A stretch of DNA of 64,000 nt. It comes from Crambe crambe (Eukaryota; Porifera; Demospongiae; Poecilosclerida; Crambeidae). The stretch covers positions 7,006,001-7,070,000 of the forward strand of contig OZ004589.1 in the NCBI GenBank assembly GCA_963924555.1, given 5' to 3'. Shown here one piece after another: positions 19,601-37,900 of the stretch (within the stretch, counting starts at the first letter, position 1; every line of letters starts with the position of its first letter). The position numbers were made by a program, and so were the translations under genes. Below the pieces are notes generated by a model. That model made no database searches. It was not told the DNA's origin and worked only from the letters and a program-made list of their open reading frames with translations.

Positions 19601-22265
19601 AAGCAATGGCAGAGAAATAGAAGATGACAAATTTTTGGCTCTTTTATGATGGTAGTAGAATGAAACTCCAGAGTGCAGGAACATATTAATTTTATTTTTC
19701 TACTTGGCATGTGTGTGTAATTTGGTAATGTGATGATTCCTATTCACTATGTACTTACTTACATACCTTTCAGCCTTGGGGAGGTCAAACCAGCTCAGTA
19801 CTGTATCTACCCTTTGGTCAAAGGGAATGCGCCTAGTCAGATAGGGAGAAGCTAATGACGGCAACAACAACATTTCAGGACTTACCAGTTGTAATTGAAG
19901 TAATATGTGGGCCTGAAACCTATGATATGCACATAACTTTAATAAAGGCAGTTTCAAGTAATCTGATTGGTCAGTTGGAAGTGGTAAGTACATACATACA
20001 TACATACATACCAGCTATTGGAACTTCAGAGCCCGGCCAAAAGTAAACTCCTGACTTCAATTTATTCTTGGCAGCAGTTACCCAGATCTATAACACACAG
20101 TATGAGACAGCAGATCTAGAATGAGACACCACTATTTCCCATTCTACACTTGGTGGTAACTGAGCTGGAGCTAGAATCTCTACGAGCAGCCTTGCAGTAT
20201 GCCTAGATCTTCCCTATAGACTAGAGTCTGGACATTCCTTGAGTTATGGCCTTGAAGCTGCACTTTGGATGCTGCCTCCCTCCCCCCTCAGGTTTAGCAT
20301 GCAATACTTGAAGTTATGCTAGCAGGTAGCTAAAGCTACATTGAAACCACTGAATACAGTACACCCTGAAAAAAAAAAGGCCCAACACGTATTGAGGACT
20401 AGTCAGTGATATGCTGATTAATGACACTCTTAAGAGGATAACCTCCAAAAGACAATACATTTTATACAAAATAACCTCCAAAAGATGATAACCTCATACA
20501 CATACAAAGGACAAAAGGTTGGGTCCAAGTGTCTACTATTCGGAGGTGATGCACTAATTTGATGATGTTAAAAGACGTATCCCTTAGTAACGTTCACTCT
20601 CTACTTCTGCTAGTCCACTATCTTGACTCACTGGTTCTCCTTTCCACCATTTTGGGTCATTGACTGTTGGACTTCCTATAGAGAATTTGTCTTTAAGCTT
20701 GCTGTCATAGAATGCATTGTTGACGATGCCATGTGACTCAGGATAAAGTCCCTGAAGAGGGAAGGGTAAGGGGGTGTGAGGGGTGAGGGGAGAGGTGGGA
20801 GTGGGAGGAGGGGGAGGGAAGGCATATATGAGAGGAGACGGGCAGAGAAAGGAGAGGAGAGAGGACAAAAGGGAGAAGAAAAGGAGACATCCTATTGAAA
20901 TAAGGCACCCTTTTTATTAGTTACCCACACACAAATTTCCCAAGGAGCATGAGTTGAATACTATGAATCTTACAGTCACAATGGAGTAGTGGTTGGGAAA
21001 GGTCTTAGTGGGAAAAGCACTCCTCATGTAAGTTGCTCTCACACCATTGGCACCTGAAGTTTTAGAATAACATAGCTCTGCAATCTGATTGGTTAATGAA
21101 AGACTATTGTCTGTACATATTGCATGCCATCAACAAGCCACTGGCATGACAACTTGTAGTTTGTGCCAAGTGCTCTTAGACCCATAGTAAAGACTACTGC
21201 AGTGGCGGAGGGACTGGTCAGGTTAGTTAGGTTTCAACCTGACCACTTTTTTCACCCTGAATGCTTTTAATTTTTTCTTCTTGAAATTGATTTTGCTAAT
21301 GTAAGGCGTACTACCCCTAGAATGCATCAGCTTCAATCTACTAAAAAGCTCTAAAGCCAAAACTTTTCTGGGCCCAGAGTCTGAGACTCACCTGGCGCAC
21401 CACTTCATTTTTTGTCACTCCGCCCCTGTACTGTCTGTACATGTTGCATGCTCTTCCCACCATCAATAAGCCACTAGCATGACAACTTGTAGTTTGTGCC
21501 TGACCCATAGTAAATTAATGCATACAGTTGTCAAACATTATGCAAATAGACAGCTCTGCATGGAAAAGGTAGGTTGCTATATAGTATCTACAGTGTTAAG
21601 AAACCCTCAGGAATGCCCTCAGGCTGCCACAGCCCAAGGGCCTTTGGGTTTCTGAATATAGTAGATCCCTTGGTCTCATTTCATTGGGTAGTACTATTCA
21701 AAGTAGGAGAAAATTTTATTCTTTCTTATTACACTTAATTAGAGGATAGAATTACTGCATACTGAGGTTCAGGAGTAGAGGGGTTAGGTTCCTCTGGAGA
21801 TACTCAGCCCAGAATCCATCCGTTGATATCAGAAGCAGGGGAGGGTTAGAACTGTTAATACATCATAATTAGATACGATGAGATCTGTCCAACCAGCAAT
21901 CAGACCACTCTATGAAACCACCCCTCCCAATTAATGTTGCTGGTCTATGGAGTGTTTACATGACCAACACCAGTTTGAGTTATCATGTTATCATACATGA
22001 ACTCACCAAATTTCTTGACTGTTGTTACCACCTGTTCCAACATAATAACCATAATAAGGTATTGTGCCAAGTCAGCTTCCTTACTTTGGATGGCAAAGTG
22101 TCCTATTAGGAGCCCAATTATGACTATCAAGGCCGCGACCACAGCAATAAAGATCTTTGGATAAAATGTACGCTCATCTCACTTAAAATTACGAGGCACC
22201 TCACACTTACCCCACAGATCAAGTATACTCGAACGAAACTTTTTGATTTGTGCTGTGTTGGCCAT
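7850..22265 (-). CDS. ENPP: Ectonucleotide pyrophosphatase/phosphodiesterase (ENPP1/3 type)
   Basis: Type II membrane ecto-enzyme that hydrolyses extracellular nucleotides and related phosphodiesters. The start ATG at 22,265 opens MANTAQIKKFRSSILDLW; exon 2 (~22,085-22,176) encodes the signal anchor FIAVVAALIVIIGLLIGHF. Catalytic exons follow: LISTDGFWAEYL (~21,790-21,850, first metal Asp), FPTKTFPNHYSIVT (20,974-21,053, nucleophile Thr), GLYPESHGIV (20,632-20,751), GVYFWPGSEV (20,012-20,087), TRRIPFDQRVD (19,767-19,851), EPDHAGH and VSDHGM (10,652-10,877, metal Asp/His), TAPTYGTTL (10,508-10,589), NLPLRLHAGH (10,233-10,316), NHGFDN (~9,960-10,030, metal His), then the nuclease-like domain and the stop at 7,850-7,852. 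All metal ligands and the Thr are present, so it should be active. No somatomedin-B domains were found, unlike vertebrate ENPP1-3. One ~8.9-kb intron holds two opposite-strand receptor genes. Confidence 0.92.
10985..11472 (+). promoter_or_regulatory. Duplicated upstream region of receptor paralogue B
   Basis: This is nearly identical to 4,440-4,971 and begins near CCTTGATGTTACCCTAATGG. Together with the gene and ~430 bp downstream it defines a ~2.6-kb duplication unit (~4,440-7,070 and ~10,985-13,555). Confidence 0.45.
11473..13128 (+). CDS. Cys-rich multi-pass membrane receptor-like protein, paralogue B
   Basis: Single-exon gene, 551 residues, nested on the opposite strand inside the large ENPP intron. 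It begins MDFQLFFVLSLLVPCSEASG, a signal peptide followed by the same Cys-rich ectodomain and ~10 membrane segments as paralogue A. The ectodomain differs most (CECGVRLRNQV instead of CECGVCLESKV, so one Cys is replaced), while the membrane core IELYDKNYRLFRAV and FLYPTKPFQKLLN is almost fixed. The tail is KLKKILKM. The intact frame and conservative changes suggest purifying selection. The ligand is unknown. Confidence 0.85.
   Translation: MDFQLFFVLSLLVPCSEASGDIQHQEESEVKEMTCPTWYHTNSAGQCECGVRLRNQVICKPNKKVATITWLCMSYDNKSKVTVVGKCIYSDLGSFNKDYFIEQPIAVTELDNSCDWLKRTGLLCSQCRNQSHGVAVLSYKYECVECLGSIYGWLLYFTLILVPVTIFFLIIIACNIRATAAHMNAFICIVQIALYNINSNIGGVHTNFDKFVVTLLGIWNLDFFQYTFPPFCIDRNYSTLRVLSFDYINAFYPLALLIITYICIELYDKNYRLFRAVRLPFGLCLSFIQKHLSVKLHINAKLNVLNAFATFIILAYCKILYTNFTLLSPTQLYESNGSLFPPSGTRYTLYNASMPYLGEEHKPYFILAIIVLLVFNIFPMLLLFLYPTKPFQKLLNCFPRMRWDYLHIFMDFFQGCYKNGTNNTLDYRYFAGLYLLIRFIYHISIIHINGSYIIITQSILYLTVSILFGVLRPYRNDFYNRLDCMFFGLATLGSVCILCDEYIIHLQNLSVILYFLGMIGVSYTLLILLQNLISIVCPQSLIVKLKKILKM
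13398..13474. mobile_element. Short MITE-like element, second copy
   Basis: It matches 6,908-6,984 with the same CACACTGT/ACAGTGTG ends and sits in the duplicated 3' flank of paralogue B. Confidence 0.5.
13552..14025. repeat. 43-bp minisatellite, 11 copies
   Basis: The unit is CTCCCTTGAATTCATACCTG followed by TGCTATTACTTACTAAGATG and TAG/TTG. Copies vary only at two sites (GAATTC or GAACTC; GTAG or GTTG), and the variants are mixed along the array. Paralogue A's downstream region (~7,050) has a single degenerate relative, so the array grew only on this copy. Confidence 0.9.
14308..14330. repeat. Poly-G tract (23 G)
   Basis: An uninterrupted run of G followed by AGGGGGAGAG. Its length may be uncertain for sequencing reasons. 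Confidence 0.9.
14560..15030 (-). pseudogene. Fossil coding repeats of a helicase-type mobile element
   Basis: On the minus strand, short pieces in different frames recall the charged ETxEQRxARLExMR repeats found at the N terminus of PIF1/Helitron-like helicases: HPLETDQQRRARPHERNERE near 14,950, ATESAEDNAARAEQMRA near 14,830-14,880, and RAARLEHMRAHYLRD near 14,760. The pieces are decayed and no intact gene remains. With the GRPKGT minisatellites nearby they may be remains of one old insertion in the ENPP intron. Family is an inference. Confidence 0.4.
15060..15365 (+). promoter_or_regulatory. Upstream region of receptor paralogue C
   Basis: This holds a GCGCATGCG-rich patch (~15,108-15,130), a CRE-like TGACGTACGTG (~15,138) and an AT-rich ACATATAAATAT (~15,150). 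The last ~120 bp, with CTAGCAACAATAGCTATA, match paralogues A and B. The regulatory role is inferred from position only. Confidence 0.3.
15366..17006 (+). CDS. Cys-rich multi-pass membrane receptor-like protein, paralogue C
   Basis: Single-exon gene of 546 residues in the ENPP intron, on the opposite strand. It has the signal peptide MDFQLFFVLLLFFPCSEASG, a Cys-rich ectodomain with an extra Asn-Phe-Thr (LDNFTCGW) and a shortened extracellular loop (MSNGSQNGTQYTL, about four residues fewer than A and B), and ~10 membrane segments ending VKLKTIL. It diverges more from A and B than they do from each other, so it is the older branch. The flanks are mostly unrelated to those of A and B beyond ~120 bp upstream. 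Confidence 0.85.
   Translation: MDFQLFFVLLLFFPCSEASGDIRYQEEAEVKETCPTWYHTNSAGQCECGVRLRDKVICKPNKKVATIAWLCMSYDNKSKGTVVGKCIYSPSGNFDSDYYIEQPIAVTELDNFTCGWLNRTGLLCSHCRNQSHGVAVLSYRYECVKCLGSIYGWLLYFTLVLVPVTLFFLVIIICNIRATASHMNAFICIVQITLYAINSLISGVHTNFDKFAVTLLGIWNLDFFQYTFPPFCIDKNYSTLRVLSFDYINAFYPLALLIITYICIELYDKNYRLFRAVWLPFGSCLSFIQKHLSVKLHINAKLNVLNAFATFIILAYCKILNTNFVFLSPIKLYMSNGSQNGTQYTLYNASVPYLGEEHKPYFILAIIVLLVFNIFPMLLLFLYPTKPFQKLLNHFPQMRWDYLHIFMDFFQGCYKNGTNNTLDYRYFAGLYLFIRLIHHISVFYSNWSYTIITRTFLSLTVSILFGVLRPYRKDFYNRLDCAFFGLLTLGSVCILCNEYIIHLRNFSVMLYSLGMIGVSYTLLILLQNLISIVCPQSLIVKLKTIL
17095..17255. repeat. GRPKGT minisatellite, second locus
   Basis: About three copies of the unit ACTGGCACCAGTGCCCTTGG plus GCCTACATCCAGAAACACAGTAACC. 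On the minus strand one frame reads VSGCRPKGTGASDGYSV. It belongs to the same family as 3,480-3,930, but with a ~51-52-bp period that keeps frame better. Confidence 0.75.
17636..17774. repeat. Foldback with 41-bp arms
   Basis: AGGGTTGGTGAGTGAGGTGC (17,636 on) and its near-perfect reverse complement at 17,734-17,774 form a 41-bp stem with a 57-nt loop. There is only one mismatch in the stem (GAGTGAG/CTCGCTC). It is probably a small non-autonomous foldback element. Confidence 0.8.
17790..18760. other. ENPP intron, no gene recognised
   Basis: Short open frames occur but show no family features or coding-like composition. GTTTGTATTTTCATTGTATTTGTTTGTATTTTCAT at ~17,981 is a small local duplication. 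Confidence 0.5.
18763..19002. mobile_element. MITE with internal 35-bp tandem repeats
   Basis: The ends TACACTGCAAAAATGAAAG and (inverted) TACACTGTAAAAACAGAAG form ~19-bp imperfect terminal inverted repeats. Inside, four copies of a 35-bp unit (CACACCTATAGTGTGTATAT plus AGAGACTATTTAGTG) lie at ~18,790-18,935. It encodes nothing. The ends resemble the short elements at 6,908 and 13,398. Confidence 0.7.
19125..19272. repeat. GRPKGT minisatellite, third locus
   Basis: Three degenerate copies of the GGCCTACCTCCAGATACACA / GTCACTGGTACCAGTG unit, continuing the family at 3,480 and 17,095. Confidence 0.65.
21108..21517. repeat. ~80-bp direct duplication flanking a MITE
   Basis: TGTCTGTACATATTGCATGC...GCATGACAACTTGTAGTTTG at ~21,108-21,190 is repeated at ~21,431-21,515, on either side of the element at 21,200-21,428. 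Confidence 0.8.
21200..21428. mobile_element. 229-bp MITE with CAG-GGCGGAG termini
   Basis: The element starts CAGTGGCGGAGGGACTGG and ends CACTCCGCCCCTG, giving ~12-bp terminal inverted repeats of the CAGGGGCGGAG kind often seen in hAT-like elements. TACTG flanks both ends (21,195-21,199 and 21,429-21,433), which may be the target-site duplication, though hAT elements usually give 8 bp. It is non-coding. Confidence 0.7.
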
Positions 22266-22600
22266 AATAAACCAATACGTTCTATATTGATAATCAAACT
22301 CACCCTTACAGCTGTTTGATCACCCGGATCCTCAAAGATTAAGGGGCTTCTCTGCTAAGTTTCAGAGGATAAAACCACCAACAAGATAATTTAACACACC
22401 AAGCTATCTAGACGACAAATTCTTACTTCCTTCGACATCGGTCTCCAGGCGGGGTGAGTGAAAGAAAGAGAGAAGGTATGTGCTTCGGTGCAGGAATGAC
22501 CCAGCCAACTTTTGACCTTTGCGTCTTCGCATGTCAAGGTGCGTGGGTGGTGCGGCGAGGTCGAGTTGAGACACTGACTGCACTGAACATTGCGGACTAT

Positions 22601-22740
22601 GGACTACTGGACTCCAAAAATTTAACCAATAACTTGCCTCGGTCCTTGCCATGCTTGAGACTTTCTCAGTCCTTGTCAAAGTCTCAAGTACCTATGGCAA
22701 GGACGGAGGCAAGTGGTTAAATTTTGGAGTCCAGTAGTCC
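22601..22740. mobile_element. Foldback/MITE with ~60-bp arms upstream of ENPP
   Basis: GGACTACTGGACTCCAAAAA at 22,601 is mirrored by the reverse complement ending at 22,740. The arms (~60 bp, few mismatches, including TTGCCTCGGTCCTTGCCAT and TTGAGACTTT) meet at a ~15-nt loop. It lies in the 625-bp space between the DBT stop and the ENPP start. Confidence 0.8.
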
Positions 22741-22889
22741 AGTCCAGTCCAGTGATTACAGACTCCCACAGAGTCCTGTGTACATGTGCCTTGTGAGTTC
22801 ATTGACATCACATGTGTATACATATGTGCGCGTGTTAGTAGAAATCAGTTCAATAAAAATTAAATTAAAACAAAAATTAATATTTAATT

Positions 22890-25286
22890 TCACCGGAGTT
22901 CCAGGATCATAATGGAAGGCTCTTCCAAGAAAGCCTTCCATCTGTTAGAAAACCGTGCTACTGTAGCACCATCAATCACACGGTGGTCAGCTGACCAGCT
23001 GGCTTGCATCACATGCGTTGGTACAACTTCTCCGGAGGTGTTGAAGTCTGGGCGAACACGGACTTTACCAAAGGCTCCAATAGCTACCTCAGGAGGGAGA
23101 ACCATGGGTTTTGCATAGGTTCCTCCGACCTAAAAAGCAAGCATGAGCAAATGGATTGAGTGACCCTTTACCAATTAGCAGTTTAATGACCCATTTACAA
23201 TGTTGGAAGGGGAACTTACAGCTCCAATGTTGGAAAGGGAGAAAGTGCCTCCAGAAATATCTGCAGGTGAAAGGGCTCCTTTCAATCCAAGCTCTTGTAA
23301 TCTGTTCAGTTCCACAGCTATGTCTAAAACAGACCTTTCCTGTAGGGTAGAAATGGATCACTACTCTCCTTTTGTGTGTGATCTCTATACCAAGTTTTTA
23401 AGTTATTACTATTGAAAGTACTGCAGACGCTCCACCATTAATAAAGAAAGCTTGATGGCTGGGCTAGCTAGAGCTAAGGCTGTGATTCCCACATACCTGA
23501 ACTTGCTTCACAATTGGAACCACCAGTCCCTCAGGTGTGTCCATAGCAACACCGATGTTCTGATCAGCCTTGTAGGTGATAGCAGTACACTCTGGATTAA
23601 CAGTGGCATTTAGGATTGGGTACTCTTTCAGTGCCATAGAAACCGCCTTGATGATAATTGGCATGTAGGAGAACTTTATGCCCTTCTCTAGCAGTTGGTC
23701 CTTGATGACAGAGCGGAGGGAAACAAGCTGGTTCATGTTGACTTCATCACAGTAACCAAACTGAGGAATCTGACCTGTGAATTTTAAACCAATGGGGGAT
23801 GATGGAATAAGTAGTGAATGGGTATGGAATTGAAGATAAGGGCAAGGATAGGAAGGAGAATGGGAATGGAGGATTACCATAAATTGCAATTCCATGTTCA
23901 TATCAATATCATTTAGTGACCCTAAACTATACCTGATGCTGTCATAGTCCTAACCATGACAGACTTGAAGCCTTTGATTGGCTCTGTTCTGTCTTCTTGG
24001 GAGACATCGACTGTTCTAGTGGGCACAGTAGGTGGCAGGGCTACATCTATAACATAATTCCTCATAACTCTTATACTGTGAAGGAGCTGAGGGAGTTCTA
24101 AAGTCCTCACCTTTTTGTAACCCTATATGTCGTTGGAGGTCCTCTTCTAAGATACGCCCATTCTCGCCACTCCCTTGCACCTCACTCAGATTAACCCCTT
24201 CCTCTTTGGCCATATGACGTACAGCTGGAGTTGCCAGCACTTTCCCCGACCTTTGCACTGTATCGACTGTAACTTCAGCCTTTTCAGTGGCTTTTGGAAC
24301 TGCCTCCATGAAACTTAAGACATCTTCTTTCATGATTGTACCATCTTTTCCAGTTCCTTTCACTAGCTGAAGATTAACTGAATTGTCATTAGCCAACTTC
24401 CGGGCTGAAGGGGCTACCGAAATATTATCCAAAACAGGAGGTGGTGGAGCTTGAGTAGGTGTAGTTTGCACATCTGCACAACATCATGTGGAATATCAAT
24501 GAATTCTTAACAATGCCCACATACCTTCTCCCTCGATTTCGATCATCAGCAGGGGTTTCCCCTTGGTTGCCACGGCACCTTCTTCATACATCAGCTGTTT
24601 GATAACTCCATCAAAGGGTACATATATAGTCACAGCCGACTACAAAAAATAAACTTATGTAGCGACTAGAAGACAACAAAAAACAAAACTCACCTTATCA
24701 CTCTGTACCTCACAGACTTCATCTCCCATAGCAACCTTATCACCTTCCTTTACTAACCTATATTACAAAGATAGCAGTAGAAACTCCATCATACCATGAG
24801 AAATGCTGAAGTGAGGACAGCTACTGTCTCCTCACTTGAATGGTAATCTTTTCATACCACTTACCATTCCTTGACCTCCACAGTCTGAATGGCCTCACCC
24901 ACATCAGGAAGGTCAAAGGGTACCACCGGACTCTTCGTAACTGTGTAAAAATTTAATTTGTCTCCCACCAAACATGGACACACCCTTAGGGGATAAGGTA
25001 GCTACCTCTTCCTGTATGAATCCAACGAGGGAAGGAGTAGTGTTGTGACAAGCTGCTGACAGTCCTGTGGCAATGGTTGTGGTTACCTGCTACATTACTA
25101 GGAGACTAGAAGGGACAGGGGAAAAGGGAGAGGAGTGAAATGTAAATAGCTTAGCTAACCAAAGGAGTTTACTTGGTTTGGTTCCAACTGCGTTGCGAGG
25201 GAGCTCCTTAATTTGGCATTTCTTCTCCCTAAACGTACCATACCCCATCTTAGACTGACTATTCTGCTTATACGACCACTGAACAT
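22890..25286 (-). CDS. DBT: Branched-chain 2-oxo acid dehydrogenase E2 (dihydrolipoyl transacylase)
   Basis: Mitochondrial core enzyme of the BCKDH complex; it moves the acyl group from lipoate to CoA. Ten exons: 25,244-25,286 (MFSGRISRIVSLRW, Arg-rich presequence), 25,006-25,086, 24,865-24,940, 24,694-24,757, ~24,520-24,641, ~24,108-24,470, ~23,936-24,047, 23,497-23,774, 23,220-23,333 and 22,890-23,129. The lipoyl domain has CEVQSDKSAV with the lipoyl Lys codon as the last codon of exon 4. The acyltransferase domain ends WSADHRVIDGATVARFSN (catalytic His and Asp) and MILELR. EPIKGFKSVMVRTM and FGYCDEV identify DBT rather than PDH or OGDH E2. Odd point: two subunit-binding (PSBD) modules, APSARKLANDN... 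(~24,310-24,415) and ATPAVRHMAKEEG... (~24,127-24,255), where animals normally have one. Confidence 0.95.
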
Positions 25287-25413
25287 CTTAAAATACCTGT
25301 ACTTCAATTCGTTCTTATTGAAGCGCACCATGACCTTTGACCCTGAGATCTACTGTTATTAATAAGTGAAAAATTAATTATAAAAAAATAATGCAAAAAT
25401 AACACTAAGAGCT

Positions 25414-34610
<9,197 letters not shown>

Positions 34611-34902
34611 TCAGAACCAGTATATCGTTATACTCTAGCTATGAGTCCTTGGTCTCTATTCATCGACTACTGCTGCTTTAGCTCTATTCTGATTTCCTTT
34701 CTTCGCTGGAAATATCTCCCCAACACTTTCTTTCATAGCCAGCCATGCACTGACTCTGCAATAAGCACCCGAGGGGCTTTTTTAATATTATTTTTTTGGA
34801 GGTGGGGCTCGCTCACACGCCCACATTTTGATGGTCCAAAGGTCAATGAGCCCGCAGAATAATATAATTATATTTATTAATTTTTTTGATGGAATAAAGT
34901 TC

Positions 34903-37900
34903 AATCGTCCAAGATTTTATCCACTTCATTCCAGTCTATATTGGACATGATGCTGCCTGAGTCATGATCACTGGAGTCCTGCAGTACAATTTTAAGAGTC
35001 ATCACCAACAACATACAATCATAAGCTAGTAGCTAACCACCTTAGCCTCATACCCAGGCCTGCTTTCCACTGCCCCGCAAAAAAAAAAAAAAAAAAAAAA
35101 AAATAGGCCTGGGTACAAGGCTAGTAACCACTTCAGATCTTTGTAGCTTAAGATCATTGATGTGGGTGGTAGCTAGCTTTGTGGACAATGTCTATAGCAG
35201 GAAAATATTAATAAACCAACCAGAAAGAGTGGTATTTGATCCTGCTCTTCTCTGCTGAGATTCATCTGGTTCCTCCTTCCCTCAACCCCTAACAAATGCC
35301 AGGTTGTGTGCACTGGCCTCAATGACGATCTGAGTTTTCCACTGACAGGGCTGTGACGGTCAGTGGGAGAATTCTGTGTAGGGAGTCTAAGCTGCGGAAT
35401 TCCACCTCCACTCAGCTGTCCTTCAGGGAATACATCAGTGCAATCTGCATGAATTTGGGAGCAAATAATGTCTTGTGATCATCTATAAAACACACAAAGC
35501 TGCAGTTATAAGCTTTATTTTCTGAGAGTTTGGGAAGCTACGACATAGCTACGTAACCAGTTGCCAGCAAACATTAGGCATTAATCGGAAAAAATGTGAC
35601 TGCTAACCATACACTTATGAATTCAAAGAGTGAAAATACTTTCTCTTAATAAGAAAAGTGTGCTGTTGTTCAACCATACTATAATACAATAAATGGATAA
35701 ATATACCACCCCATGCTTACAAACAGATAGCTAAAATGACTACAGTAGAGTCACATTTCAGAGAAATGAGGAATAAAAGAACTGTTCCCAACCAAACTAT
35801 TGGTTATATTTTTAGCATTGGGAATAATAACTGTATTCTGAATGAATGACCCTGAATCCCTGATGGGGTGAGTTATTGTGAAAATGACATTGTTTGTGGG
35901 TAAACCTAGAGCATTATGCTTGTAGTTGGTGAGTCAGAGACTGCCATGGACATGCTGGAGGATAGAATTCAAAAGAACTACCTTCATCTATGGAATACTT
36001 TTACATGAAATGATCAGATTGCCAGGATGGAAAGTGAAAGGGGAGCCACTCATGCAGCAAACGTCCAGTATTTTAAGTCTTGAATATAGAAGTGAATTTG
36101 AATCGTTTCGCTTGCATGCATGGGAAGTTACTGCCCTGATCATGTCATTTACCAAGAAGTGAAACCAAAATGAACAGAGTATGGTTCACAAAGACTTAAA
36201 GCCGTGCTTATACTTCCTGCCATAACACAAGCTCAGGGATTCTTTATTTTTATCTAGAGCATTAATTTTCAATGCATCCTTCTACCATGCTAACAGTGCC
36301 ATGGCCATGAATTGCATTATACTCTGGAACAAATGGCTGATAAAAAGATACATGGAAACATTCTATAGTTGGAATGGTTGAGTGACCAGTTAACTTACCA
36401 CTGCATGAGAAGTGGACTCTTTTGGATGAATTAGGGTCAGAGGCATTAGTTTGGTTGTATTTGCCTGCATCTTTTCTAAGAGTCTTTGTGGCATTTTTGG
36501 ATATCCTGGCTCCTGATCTGGCAGCATTGGAGCGCCTATCGGGAGATCTGCTACTGCTTCTGCTTCTGCTACTGCTTCTGCTTCTGCTTCTGCTTCTACT
36601 TCTGCTTCTGCTTCTTCTCTTGATTGCAGATGGAGTATTACGCTGTATTGCAAGGTAAGTAGAGACATCGGCAGAACAGCTTGGCACCCATGTAGACTGG
36701 ATAGGAGGATCAGACCAGGAAAGGGGCTTGGAGGAGAGGATTTCGCTCATAAGGGTGTATGCATTTGCAACGATCTTGGCTTTTACATTCTCATGGAAAC
36801 TATCATGGTTCAAGTGACATGTGCAAAGCAAATCAGTTATAATTATATTGAATACATACATACATACATACATACATACATAGATACATACATACATACA
36901 TACATACATACATACATACATACATACATACATACATACATACATACATACATACATACATACATACATACATACATACATACCTTTTGTTATCTTTGAC
37001 TCTGGGAGTGGGCTGAGTATAATCATTAGTTTAATGAGATAATCATTATAGCTAGAGGTATTACCTTCTTGCGAACCTGTGAAGAGCTAGCCTCACCCTT
37101 CTTCTTAGCCTTCTCGTAAGATTCGGCTAGTTTTCTCTTCTTCCTTGCCTTCATCCACTTTCGGAGATCCTCTTTGCTCCACCGTTCCCCTCTGTGGAGG
37201 ACCATGGAGCTCACGGTGCTATACATGTTCCTCTTCTTCCCTCCCTTGGAACTTCTCACATTTCCAGTAGACTCACTCATGTCATCCACACTTCCTTTCT
37301 TCCCAGACTGAAGCTGACCACTTTCTTCATTAGATGTATTCCTACTATCCACCTTCGCTTTCCCTCCAAACTGAGGCAGCGTATATCTTGGAGTCGAAGT
37401 CTTCGGTGTTTCATTTACGCTGTCCAGTAACTCCAATAATGATGTATCATCATTTGCATCATTTAACACAGGAGATCCAATGGATTCCACAGAACTGCTT
37501 CCCCCTACTCCACAGAGGGCATCTGATACCATAGTCAGGTGGTCAATGGTGTGCAGAATCTGATATTAAAGGTAAAAAATTTAACTACCATGAAGTGCAC
37601 ACAAGAAATGTGGATAATTTTAAGATATACTTTTGGGACAATAATATCTACTGCTTTCTTTGATGAAATGGCCATTGAATAATTCTATGACTTTGACCTT
37701 TCTGTACAAAAGTGAATTAAGGTATCTTAGTACCCAAGACATCAAATAATACTTGGGAAATAAAATAGCTACCTTGTTAGTGTCTGCAAATTCTCCCTGG
37801 ACAAGTCTGGCAGTGCTCTCTATGGCACTCAACTGCTCCTCCAACTGCTGGAGGTGTCGGATGGTGCCTCTCTTGGTGGAATCCTGCTTCACTTCAGCCA

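Noticed and set aside
20584-20631. Extension of the GLYPESHG exon to a VSQDSGLAEVESERY C terminus
   Set aside because: A good donor (CCA|GTGAGT) at 20,632 and the following exon with the expected WVTAAKNKLKSGVYFWPG show that this is intron read-through.
36793-37026. (YVCM)n / (HTYI)n coding repeats near 36.9 kb
   Set aside because: They result from reading the GTAT/CATA microsatellite after a splice donor; they are intronic.
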